A stretch of DNA of 64,000 bases. Source: Serinibacter salmoneus (lineage in GTDB: Bacteria > Actinomycetota > Actinomycetes > Actinomycetales > Beutenbergiaceae). Location of the stretch: assembly GCF_002563925.1 (NCBI RefSeq), contig NZ_PDJD01000001.1, forward strand, positions 2,114,973 through 2,178,972, in the 5' to 3' direction. The position numbers and the translations under genes were made by a program. Below are positions 57,403-64,000 of the stretch, piece by piece. The notes beneath the pieces are model-generated. The model saw only the letters and a program-made list of their open reading frames with translations, was not told the origin of the DNA and did no database searches. Each line of letters begins with the position of its first letter. Within the stretch, counting starts at the first letter, position 1.

Positions 57403-58533
57403 TCAGGGGGTCCGCGTGGCGAGCCGTTCCAGCAACACGGGCACCACCGCGCCGATCCCGGGCACCTCACGTTCGGGCAGTGTCGTGCCCGCCACACCGG
57501 GGGAGACGCCCACGGCCGCGGCCTGAGCGGGTGGCGACCCTGCGGTGCCGGCCGAGGTCTCGGCCTGCAGCACCGCCCACGTCACCTCATCGGTGAGGAT
57601 CTGCCGCGCCTCGGCGATGTCCGCGAGTCGGGAGGCGAGATTGACGGTCGGACCGAAGATGTCACCGGAGCGGGACAACACCCGACCCCAGGTGACCGCA
57701 CCGTGCACCTCCAGGTCCACCGGCGAGTCGGCATAGGCCGCCGACAGCCGCAGGGCAACGTCCACGCCCGTGGCCAGGTCGTCGGCCACCACCAGCACGC
57801 CGTCGCCCATCGTCTTGACCACCCGCGCCCCGGCGTCGGTCACCACGTCCCTGGCCCGCTCCTCGAACGCCTCCACGAGGTCCGCGAGCGCCGAGGCTCC
57901 CAGGTGCGCGGTGCGCTGGGTGTAGGACGTCACGTCCACAAACGCGACGGCCCGCTCCAGGGGCAGGTCATCGGTCTCCGGCGTCAGGCCCGCTTCCCCG
58001 ACCGCGCGTTCGGTGCGGGTGAGCAGCGCCAGGAGATGACGGCGCCAGGCGTGGGCCGCGAGGGCGTCCAGGTCACCGATCGACTCCCCGATCGTGTCCA
58101 GCACCACCAGACGCGCGGACACGTCGTCCAGGGACCAGCGCCGCTCCGCATCGCGGACCAGGGTCTCCATCTGCCACAGCGCGAGGCGGTCGGCCGAGTG
58201 CGCGGCGGCGCGCACCAGGGTGCGCCATGCCCCCTCCGAGAGCCCGGCCTCCTCCACCAGGCGCAGCGATCGTCGCAGCGCCTCGGCGTCCGCCGGGGTG
58301 AACACCCGCTGCGAGGCGGGGACGCCGGGGAAGCCGAGGCCGCGCCAGAACTGCAGCACCCGGGCAGCCGTGGTCCCGATCTCGCGGGCGACGTCGTAGG
58401 CGTCCATCGTGGGCAGGTCACCCAGGAGCGCACGCGCCTGGCGCGCCAGCGTCGGGGAGGCGTGGTCGGTCGGTGCGGGCGGCGCCGGGGAGCGCCGAGG
58501 CAGCCCGGTGCCCGATGCCGACGCGTGATCCAC
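57403..58533 (-). CDS. Class III adenylate/guanylate cyclase with N-terminal regulatory domain
   Basis: A 376-aa cytosolic protein. Residues about 30-175 resemble the helical pH-sensing regulatory domain found before the catalytic domain in mycobacterial Rv1264. The cyclase domain (about 193-320) keeps all six catalytic residues: metal Asp200 (AFVDVTSYT) and Asp244, base-specifying Lys240 (VVKTMGDG) and Asp291 (GDIFGPTVN), transition-state Asn298 and Arg302 (NLASR). Lys and Asp predict cAMP rather than cGMP. The spacing between Asp244 and Asp291 is short, as in Rv1264-type enzymes. The GTG at 58533 is supported by TACAGT six bases upstream. It lies between birA and the second two-component system. 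Confidence 0.9.
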   Translation of the reverse strand: MDHASASGTGLPRRSPAPPAPTDHASPTLARQARALLGDLPTMDAYDVAREIGTTAARVLQFWRGLGFPGVPASQRVFTPADAEALRRSLRLVEEAGLSEGAWRTLVRAAAHSADRLALWQMETLVRDAERRWSLDDVSARLVVLDTIGESIGDLDALAAHAWRRHLLALLTRTERAVGEAGLTPETDDLPLERAVAFVDVTSYTQRTAHLGASALADLVEAFEERARDVVTDAGARVVKTMGDGVLVVADDLATGVDVALRLSAAYADSPVDLEVHGAVTWGRVLSRSGDIFGPTVNLASRLADIAEARQILTDEVTWAVLQAETSAGTAGSPPAQAAAVGVSPGVAGTTLPEREVPGIGAVVPVLLERLATRTP

Positions 58534-58539
58534 GTCACC

Positions 58540-58545
58540 ACTGTA
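58540..58545 (-). promoter_or_regulatory. Putative -10 box (TACAGT), leaderless cyclase start
   Basis: Minus-strand TACAGT, six bases, then the GTG of the cyclase gene; it overlaps the short gap and the end of birA. Confidence 0.45.
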
Positions 58546-58556
58546 TCGAGGGTGCC

Positions 58557-59432
58557 TCAGGATTCGCCGTCGGACCCCGGCGCCTCCCGTTCGGCGCGCC
58601 GCACCCGGCTGACGTCCCCCGACGTCAGGGAGTGTCGGCGCCCGTCCAGGCGCCGCAGCACGAGGGACCCGGACTCCTCCAGGCCCACCACGTCCCCCAC
58701 GACCCGCGCTCCCGCCTCCTGCACCTCCACTCGCTGACCGAGGGTGTCCAGCGCCTCGGTCACCGCGGCGCGCAGATCCACGAATCCCCGCGATCGCCAG
58801 CGTCCGAGGAGCGCGGTGAGTTCGATCCCGATCAGCCCGAGCATCGTGGCGGGGCGTATCGGCGCTCCGCAGGCGGCCAGCGAGGTGGCCCACGGCACGG
58901 GGAACTCACGCTGCTCGCAGTTCACTCCGATTCCCAGCACCAGGGCTTGGGCGCCGTTGCCTGCGGTGGGAGCGGGGACCACCTGCGCAAGGATGCCGGC
59001 CACCTTGCGCGCCCTGCCCCAGCCTGGCACCTCGAGCCGTGCCTGCGAGCGCACGATCACGTCGTTGGGCCACTTCACGGCGGCATCCAGCCCCCGGCCG
59101 CGCAGCGCGCGCACCACCGCGAGCGCCGCCACCAGCGAGAGGGTGGGCCACTGCGGGAGTGGCCGGTCGGGTTCCAGCAGCAGCGAGGCCGTCAGCGCCT
59201 GCCCGGGAGGGGTCACCCACTCCCGATCGAGTCGGCCCCGGCCCGCACGCTGATCCTCCGCCCGCAGCACGCTCAGGTGCGGCCACTGCTGCGGCTGGGC
59301 GCGTCGCCGCTCCAGCAGTTCGGTGTTGGTGGAGCCGCAGGAGGCCAACGTGACCACCCGCGAGAAGGGGCGGTGCGCCGTCGCGCCTCCCGCTCCCCCG
59401 GCCCGATCGCGAGATGATGGCGGTGTCACCAT
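58557..59432 (-). CDS. birA: Biotin--[acetyl-CoA-carboxylase] ligase
   Basis: A 291-aa BirA of the group I type, without an N-terminal DNA-binding domain, so it is a ligase and not a repressor. Motifs are [29 protein letters not shown] (biotin/AMP loop), [11 protein letters not shown] and [13 protein letters not shown]. It attaches biotin to the biotin-carrier subunit of acyl-CoA carboxylase, whose carboxyltransferase is encoded next door in the opposite direction. The ATG at 59430-59432 was chosen with GAGAGG 5 bases upstream; GTG three bases earlier is possible. Confidence 0.94.
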   Translation of the reverse strand: MVTPPSSRDRAGGAGGATAHRPFSRVVTLASCGSTNTELLERRRAQPQQWPHLSVLRAEDQRAGRGRLDREWVTPPGQALTASLLLEPDRPLPQWPTLSLVAALAVVRALRGRGLDAAVKWPNDVIVRSQARLEVPGWGRARKVAGILAQVVPAPTAGNGAQALVLGIGVNCEQREFPVPWATSLAACGAPIRPATMLGLIGIELTALLGRWRSRGFVDLRAAVTEALDTLGQRVEVQEAGARVVGDVVGLEESGSLVLRRLDGRRHSLTSGDVSRVRRAEREAPGSDGES

Positions 59433-59454
59433 CACAGCCTCTCACCGCGGGCGG

Positions 59455-59460
59455 TAGCCT
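59455..59460 (+). promoter_or_regulatory. Putative -10 box (TAGCCT), leaderless accD start at 59468
   Basis: TAGCCT, seven bases, then the GTG of accD. Confidence 0.45.
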
Positions 59461-59467
59461 CGCGTGG

Positions 59468-61054
59468 GTGAGCGAGAACCCACCCACCACGACCGCCGCG
59501 AAACTGGCGGACCTGCACCGGCGCCGGGCCGAGGACATCCAGGCGCCGGCCGAGGCCGCCGCGCGCAAGCAGGAGGCCCGCGGCAAGGGCTCGGCGCGTG
59601 GCCGGATCGACGCCCTGCTGGACGAGGGCTCCTTCACCGAGATCGACGCCTTCACCCGGCACCGCTCCACCGCCTTCGGGCTGGAGAAGCGGCGGCCGGC
59701 CGGGGACGGCGTGGTGATCGGGCACGGCACCATCGACGGGCGCCGGGTGTGCATCTACTCCCAGGACTTCGCCACCTTCGGCGGCTCCCTCGGGGAGGTG
59801 CACGGCGAGAAGATCGCGAAGATCCAGGACTTCGCGCTGCGCACCGGCGTGCCGCTGATCGGGATCAGCGACGGCGGCGGCGCCCGCATCCAGGAGGGCG
59901 TGGCCGCGCTGACGCAGTTCGCCGAGATCTTCCGCCGCAACGTCGCGGCCTCCGGCGTCATCCCGCAGATCTCCCTGATCCTGGGCCCCTCGGCGGGCGG
60001 CGCGGTCTACTCCCCCGCGCTGACCGACTTCATCGTGATGACCGACGGCACCTCGAACATGTTCATCACCGGCCCGGACGTGATCCGCGCCGTGACCGGG
60101 GAGGACGTCGGATTCGAGGAACTCGGCGGTGGCCAGACGCACAACGAGCGCTCGGGTGTGGCGCACTACCTCGCCTCCGATGAGGAGGAGGCGTTCGAGT
60201 ACGTGCGGGCGCTGCTGGCCTACCTGCCCTCGAACAACCTGGACGAGGCACCCACCTACGAGGACGAGCTCTCCCTCGAGGTCACCGAGACCGATGAGGC
60301 CCTGGACGCCCTCGTGCCGGACTCCGACAACCAGCCCTACGACATGCGCGCGGTCATCGAGGCCGTGCTGGACGAGGGGATCTTCCTGGAGGTCCAGCCG
60401 CTGTACGCGCGCAACGTGCTCGTGGGCTTCGGGCACGTGGAGGGTCACTCGGTGGGCATCGTGGCCAACCAGCCGTTGGTCTCCGCCGGCACGCTGGACA
60501 TCGCCGCCTCGGAGAAGGCCGCGCGGTTCGTGCGCACGTGCGACGCGTTCAACATCCCGGTGCTGACCTTCGTGGACGTGCCCGGGTTCCTACCGGGTAC
60601 GGACCAGGAGTGGAACGGCATCATCCGCCGGGGCGCAAAGCTCATCTACGCCTACGCCGAGGCGACCGTGCCGCTGGTCACGGTCATCACCCGCAAGGCC
60701 TACGGCGGTGCGTACATCGTGATGGGCTCCAAGCAGCTCGGCGCGGACGTGAACCTCGCGTGGCCGACGGCGCAGATCGCGGTGATGGGGGCCGCGGGCG
60801 CGGTCAACATCCTGCAGCGCGGCGCGCTGAAGCAGGTGGAGGCGGACGGCGGCGACGTCGCGGCCGAACGTGAGCGGCTCGTGCAGGAGTACACCGACGC
60901 GATCGTGAACCCCTGGGGGGCGGCGGATCGCGGCTACGTGGACGCGGTGATCGCACCGAGCGAGACCCGCGGGGAGGTCACGCGGGCGCTCCGGGCGCTG
61001 CGGACCAAGCGAGCCGCGCTGCCGGCCAAGAAGCACGGGAACATCCCGCTGTGA
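59468..61054 (+). CDS. accD: Acyl-CoA (acetyl/propionyl-CoA) carboxylase, carboxyltransferase beta subunit
   Basis: A 528-aa carboxyltransferase of the AccD5/PccB type. The first half has [20 protein letters not shown], the oxyanion-loop region [12 protein letters not shown] and [13 protein letters not shown]; the second half has [20 protein letters not shown] and [17 protein letters not shown]. It carboxylates acetyl- or propionyl-CoA with CO2 carried on biotin. The GTG at 59468 is supported by a -10 box 7 bases upstream; the in-frame ATG at 59414 lies inside the divergent birA start. Its stop overlaps the accE start by four bases. Confidence 0.96.
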   Translation: MSENPPTTTAAKLADLHRRRAEDIQAPAEAAARKQEARGKGSARGRIDALLDEGSFTEIDAFTRHRSTAFGLEKRRPAGDGVVIGHGTIDGRRVCIYSQDFATFGGSLGEVHGEKIAKIQDFALRTGVPLIGISDGGGARIQEGVAALTQFAEIFRRNVAASGVIPQISLILGPSAGGAVYSPALTDFIVMTDGTSNMFITGPDVIRAVTGEDVGFEELGGGQTHNERSGVAHYLASDEEEAFEYVRALLAYLPSNNLDEAPTYEDELSLEVTETDEALDALVPDSDNQPYDMRAVIEAVLDEGIFLEVQPLYARNVLVGFGHVEGHSVGIVANQPLVSAGTLDIAASEKAARFVRTCDAFNIPVLTFVDVPGFLPGTDQEWNGIIRRGAKLIYAYAEATVPLVTVITRKAYGGAYIVMGSKQLGADVNLAWPTAQIAVMGAAGAVNILQRGALKQVEADGGDVAAERERLVQEYTDAIVNPWGAADRGYVDAVIAPSETRGEVTRALRALRTKRAALPAKKHGNIPL

Positions 61055-61464
61055 GCGAGTCCGAGCGCGGCGGCGCAGGGCAGGTCGACGGCGCGGACGC
61101 CGGTGATCTGGGCGGCGCCGCCGGCGCGGGAGAACCGGGCGCGTCCGAACGCACCCGCCTGGGCGAGCTGTACGGCGAGGACCCGGGAGCGGTGCCGGGC
61201 GCCACGCCCAGCGTGGAGCGGTCCGACCGCGACAGCGGCGCCCCGGCCCCTGCGGTGCGGGTGGTGCGCGGCGACCCGGACCCCATCGAGTTGGCCGCCC
61301 TCATCGCCGGGTTGACCGCGGCTGCGGCGTCGATCCCGGACGAGGAGGAGGAGCGCCGGATCCGGCAGCGCTGGAGCGACCGCTCCCACGCCCTGCGCGG
61401 CGGCGACCGCGGGCTGCTGCCCCGCCCGGGCCACAACGCGTGGCGCTGGTCGCTGCACCCGTAG
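61051..61464 (+). CDS. accE: Acyl-CoA carboxylase epsilon subunit
   Basis: A 137-aa small subunit found only in actinobacterial acyl-CoA carboxylases, where it stabilises the alpha-beta complex. The N-terminal 65 residues are Gly/Ala/Asp-rich and disordered. The conserved part is [20 protein letters not shown], then the C-terminal [13 protein letters not shown] and [10 protein letters not shown] segment. The GTG start lies in the accD stop (GTGA), so the two are made together. Three direct repeats follow after the stop. Confidence 0.9.
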   Translation: MSESERGGAGQVDGADAGDLGGAAGAGEPGASERTRLGELYGEDPGAVPGATPSVERSDRDSGAPAPAVRVVRGDPDPIELAALIAGLTAAAASIPDEEEERRIRQRWSDRSHALRGGDRGLLPRPGHNAWRWSLHP

Positions 61465-61467
61465 CGC

Positions 61468-61493
61468 CCGCGCAACCACACGCTCGGCGCACC
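61468..61493. repeat. 26-bp direct repeat, copy 1
   Basis: The unit begins CCGCGCAACCACACGCTCGG and is identical in all three copies. This copy begins four bases after the accE stop. Confidence 0.9.
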
Positions 61494-61520
61494 ACCCTTC
61501 CGCCGAGCGGGTGCCTGCGC
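61470..61520. terminator. Hairpin formed by repeat copy 1 and an imperfect inverted copy
   Basis: CGCTCGGCG (61481-61489) pairs with CGCCGAGCG (61501-61509); GCGCA (61470-61474) pairs with TGCGC (61516-61520), with a six-base internal loop on each side. It sits directly after accE and may end the accDE transcript, though no T-run follows. Confidence 0.5.
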
Positions 61521-61540
61521 ACACTTCCCGCGCGCTCAGC

Positions 61541-61566
61541 CCGCGCAACCACACGCTCGGCGCACC
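61541..61566. repeat. 26-bp direct repeat, copy 2
   Basis: Identical to copy 1, 47 bases after its end. Confidence 0.9.
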
Positions 61567-61571
61567 TGGGG

Positions 61572-61597
61572 CCGCGCAACCACACGCTCGGCGCACC
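61572..61597. repeat. 26-bp direct repeat, copy 3
   Basis: Identical to copies 1 and 2, only 5 bases after copy 2. It ends 27 bases before the -10 box of the next gene, so it could influence that promoter. Confidence 0.9.
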
Positions 61598-61624
61598 GGG
61601 TGCGGACCGGGCGGGAGGCGTGCG

Positions 61625-61630
61625 TAGGAT
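61625..61630 (+). promoter_or_regulatory. Putative -10 box (TAGGAT), leaderless start at 61638
   Basis: TAGGAT, seven bases, then GTG of the DUF885 gene. Confidence 0.5.
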
Positions 61631-61637
61631 CGCCTGC

Positions 61638-63302
61638 GTGACACGCACGCCGAGCGCTATCGATGCCATCGCCGAGGACCACGTCGCCGCGATCGCGCGG
61701 CTGAATCCCGCCGCCCGCACCGCCCTGGGATTGCCGGGGGACCCCGCCGAGCTCCCGGACTACTCCCCCGCCGGTCTCGCCGCCGACCAGGAGGAACGCG
61801 GGCGGGTGCTCGCGGCCCTCGAGGGCACCGACCCTGTCGACGAGGTCGACCGCATCACGGTCTCGGCCATGCGCGAGCGTCTGGGCGTGGAGAGCGATCT
61901 GTACGAGACCGGTGAGCTGCACGCCTCGCTGAACGTCATCCACTCCCCGGCCCAGATCACCCGCGACCTGTTCGACCTGATGCCGAGCGACTCACCCGAG
62001 GACTGGGCCGTGATCGCCGAGCGACTGCACGCCGTCCCCTCCGCCCTGCAGGGGTACGCCCGCTCGCTGCGGGAGGCGGCCGACCGTGGGCTGATCGCGG
62101 CTGAACGTCAGATCGACGCCGTGGCCGCCCAGTGCGACGCGCTCGCCGGGGACTCCTCGTTCTTCGTCTCGCTCGCCGAACGTGGCGCGGCCGCCGAGGG
62201 GCGCGCATCGGCGAACGCCCTGCGCGCGGGCGCCGAGTCCGCGCGCGGCGCCTACGGCGCCCTCGCCGCCGTGCTGCGGCGCGAACTCGCACCGGTGGCA
62301 CCCGGAGCCGATGGCGTGGGCCGGGAGCGCTACGCCCTGCACTCACGCTCCTTCCTGGGCGCCGAGGTGGACCTGGATGAGACGTACGAGTGGGGCCGCG
62401 AGGAACTGGCCCGGGTGGTCGCCGAGCAGGAGGCTGTGGCCGCGGACCTGTACGGCGCGGGCACCACGCCCGAGGAGGCGATGAAGCGACTGGATGCCGA
62501 ACCCGTCCGGGTGCTTCACGGCACCGAGGCACTGCGGGAGTGGATGCAGCGCACCGCGGACGAGGCCATCGAGGCCCTCGCCGGGAGCCAGTTCGACATC
62601 CCCGGTCCGGTGCGGGCGCTGGAGTGCTGCATCGCGCCGACGCAGACGGGCGGCATCTACTACACGGGCCCCACGGACGACTTCTCCCGACCCGGGCGGA
62701 TGTGGTGGTCGGTGCCGGCGGGCGTGGAGGAGTTCGGCACCTGGCGGGAGAAGACCACGGTCTACCACGAGGGTGTCCCCGGCCACCACCTGCAGATCGC
62801 GCAGACCGTCTACCGACGCGAGGACCTGAACTCCTGGCGCCGCCTGATCTCCTGGGTCAGCGGGCACGGCGAGGGCTGGGCCCTGTACGCCGAGCGTCTG
62901 ATGGCCGACCTGGGTTTCCTGGACGACCCGGGCGATCGGATGGGCATGCTGGACGCCCAGCGCCTGCGCTCGGCCCGCGTGGTGCTGGACATCGGTGTGC
63001 ACCTGGGCAAGCCGGCCCCCCGGGAGTTGGGGGGCGGGACCTGGGACGCGGAGAAGGCGCGCACGTTCCTGTACGCGAACGCGAACATGGCACCCGGCTT
63101 CCTGGACTTCGAACTCGACCGCTACCTGGGGTGGCCCGGGCAGGCGCCCTCCTACAAGGTCGGCCAGCGGCTGTGGGAGGAGATCCGTGAGGAGACCGCG
63201 GCCCGGGAGGGCGCCGCCTTCGACCTACGCGCCTTCCATCGCCGCGCTCTCGACCTCGGCTCGGTGGGGCTGTCCGTGCTGGCCGAGGGCATGCGCAGGT
63301 GA
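61638..63302 (+). CDS. DUF885 family zinc metalloprotein
   Basis: A 554-aa DUF885 protein, probably a cytosolic metallo-hydrolase or peptidase. The hallmark is TTVYHEGVPGHHLQIAQT (His377-Glu378, His383-His384), an HExxx(G)HH zinc site, followed by WVSGHGEGWALYAERLM with a further Glu ligand candidate. There is no signal peptide. It is long and mostly helical. The GTG at 61638 is supported by TAGGAT 7 bases upstream and removes an N-terminal extension that would read through the repeat region. Its stop overlaps the maf start by four bases. The substrate is unknown. Confidence 0.9.
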   Translation: MTRTPSAIDAIAEDHVAAIARLNPAARTALGLPGDPAELPDYSPAGLAADQEERGRVLAALEGTDPVDEVDRITVSAMRERLGVESDLYETGELHASLNVIHSPAQITRDLFDLMPSDSPEDWAVIAERLHAVPSALQGYARSLREAADRGLIAAERQIDAVAAQCDALAGDSSFFVSLAERGAAAEGRASANALRAGAESARGAYGALAAVLRRELAPVAPGADGVGRERYALHSRSFLGAEVDLDETYEWGREELARVVAEQEAVAADLYGAGTTPEEAMKRLDAEPVRVLHGTEALREWMQRTADEAIEALAGSQFDIPGPVRALECCIAPTQTGGIYYTGPTDDFSRPGRMWWSVPAGVEEFGTWREKTTVYHEGVPGHHLQIAQTVYRREDLNSWRRLISWVSGHGEGWALYAERLMADLGFLDDPGDRMGMLDAQRLRSARVVLDIGVHLGKPAPRELGGGTWDAEKARTFLYANANMAPGFLDFELDRYLGWPGQAPSYKVGQRLWEEIREETAAREGAAFDLRAFHRRALDLGSVGLSVLAEGMRR

Positions 63303-63958
63303 GGCTGGTCCTCGCCTCGGCCTCCCCTGCTCGCGCGGCGCTGCTGCGCGCCGCAGGAATCGAGCCGATCATCGAGGTCTCCGCCGTGCAGGAGGACGCC
63401 GTGATCGCCGCCCGGCGCGCAGCCGGCACCGATCCGGGCGTGGCGGAGCAGGTGCTGCTGCTGGCTCGCGCCAAGGCGCAGGATGTCGCCACGCGTCTCG
63501 GGCACCCCGTGGCCGGGACCGCAGCGCAGGCGCCGCTGGTCCTGGGCTGCGACTCGCTGTTGGAGGTCGACGGCGTGGCCCGGGGGAAGCCGCACACTCC
63601 CGAACGCGCTCGGGAGTGGTGGCGCACCGTGTCCGGGCGCAGCGGTGTGCTGCACACCGGCCACCACCTGTGCCTGGGCGACCACCGCGCCGAGGCCGTC
63701 AGTTCCACCACCGTGCACTTCGCCGAGCTCGGCCCGGAGGAGGTCGACGCCTACGTCGCGACCGGTGAACCGCTGCAGGTGGCCGGCGCCTTCACGATCG
63801 ACGGCCTGGGTGGTGCGTTCATCGAACGGATCGAGGGTGATCATCACGGGGTGGTGGGCCTCTCGCTCCCGCTGCTGCGGACGCTGGTCTCACGTCTCGG
63901 CATCCCGTACCCTGCCCTGTGGACCGGGACAATCCACGGGGCAACGAACGACGGTTGA
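63299..63958 (+). CDS. maf: Maf-family nucleotide pyrophosphatase
   Basis: A 219-aa Maf/HAM1-like nucleoside triphosphate pyrophosphatase that removes non-canonical or modified nucleotides. VLASASPARAALLRAAGIEP is the N-terminal substrate loop, LVLGCDSLLEVDG carries the catalytic Asp, and GKPHTPERAREWWRTVSGR and AGAFTIDGLGGAFIERIEGD complete the family pattern. The GTG start overlaps the DUF885 stop (GTGA). The order accD-accE-...-maf is conserved in mycobacteria, with the DUF885 gene as an extra insertion here. Confidence 0.93.
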   Translation: MRLVLASASPARAALLRAAGIEPIIEVSAVQEDAVIAARRAAGTDPGVAEQVLLLARAKAQDVATRLGHPVAGTAAQAPLVLGCDSLLEVDGVARGKPHTPERAREWWRTVSGRSGVLHTGHHLCLGDHRAEAVSSTTVHFAELGPEEVDAYVATGEPLQVAGAFTIDGLGGAFIERIEGDHHGVVGLSLPLLRTLVSRLGIPYPALWTGTIHGATNDG

Positions 63959-63985
63959 GCCCCGGTCCGTTGTAGGAATCACACA

Positions 63986-64000
63986 ATGGTGCTGCCCGTG
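63986..64000 (+). CDS. Possible start of the next gene (cut by the window end)
   Basis: An ATG at 63986 opens a frame reading MVLPV to the window end. A TAGGAAT-like box at 63973-63979 sits about 6 bases before it. By synteny the next gene is expected to be the biotin carboxylase alpha subunit of the acyl-CoA carboxylase, but five codons cannot show this. Confidence 0.3.

Noticed and set aside
59414-59467. ATG at 59414 as accD start
   Set aside because: It would place the N-terminus inside the divergent birA gene and upstream of the accD -10 box; the added residues are not family-like.
61468-61597. CRISPR array from the three 26-bp repeats
   Set aside because: Only three copies with spacers of 47 and 5 bases and no cas genes nearby.

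Overview
This is a very GC-rich, gene-dense actinobacterial chromosome segment. MtrAB-LpqB, WhiB, DUF3499, a TIGR03089 protein and an acyl-CoA carboxylase epsilon subunit are all actinobacterial markers. No mycolic-acid genes are seen, and the S-layer-like repeats and DUF5719 protein suggest a Micrococcales-type organism (Beutenbergia/Ruania/Georgenia-like; inference only). From memory of the Mycobacterium tuberculosis map, both flanks follow the Rv3240-Rv3285 neighbourhood: hpf, comF, lpqB-mtrB-mtrA, ahcY, DUF3499 and its partner, rmlD, whiB2, TIGR03089 on the left; manA, purK-purE, gtrA, birA, accD-accE, maf on the right. No rRNA, tRNA, CRISPR array, transposase or integrase was recognised.

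Layout. 1-8.3 kb: the start of a YcaQ-like gene, hpf, comF, the lpqB-mtrB-mtrA envelope-stress operon, a divergent membrane protein and nhaA. 8.4-13.6 kb: ahcY and a proVWX-type glycine-betaine importer closed by a strong terminator. 13.6-21.8 kb: Trm112-like and DUF3499 genes, a zinicin-like protein, rfbD, a DUF5719 protein with a giant membrane glycosyltransferase, whiB and TIGR03089.

21.9-48.4 kb is a surface-glycan and surface-protein island inside the conserved backbone. It holds rfbB, a polysaccharide-pyruvyltransferase/glycosyltransferase fusion, two very large secreted enzymes ending in three S-layer-homology-like repeats (an alpha/beta hydrolase and an amidase), two secreted proteins built from 45-residue GDWDGDG repeats (one with a transglycosylase-like domain), rfbA, a Wzm/Wzt-type ABC exporter, glf with two galactofuranosyltransferase-like genes, and a set of membrane glycan genes (GT4, flippase-like, GT-C, GtrB-like, acyltransferase-SGNH). 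Its 40-47 kb part is visibly less GC-biased.

48.5-64 kb: two LCP ligases, an RfbC-like protein, manA, purK-purE, gtrA, a second two-component system, a class III nucleotide cyclase, birA, accD-accE, a DUF885 metalloprotein and maf. The last bases may hold the start of the next gene.

How the parts fit: RfbABCD-like enzymes, Glf and ManA supply activated sugars; the glycosyltransferases and ABC exporter build and export a galactan/rhamnose-type polymer; LCP proteins could ligate it to peptidoglycan; pyruvylation could create the ligand for the SLH-like proteins. Fifteen genes carry a TANNNT hexamer 6-8 bases upstream of ATG/GTG, which points to leaderless transcripts and fixes several starts.
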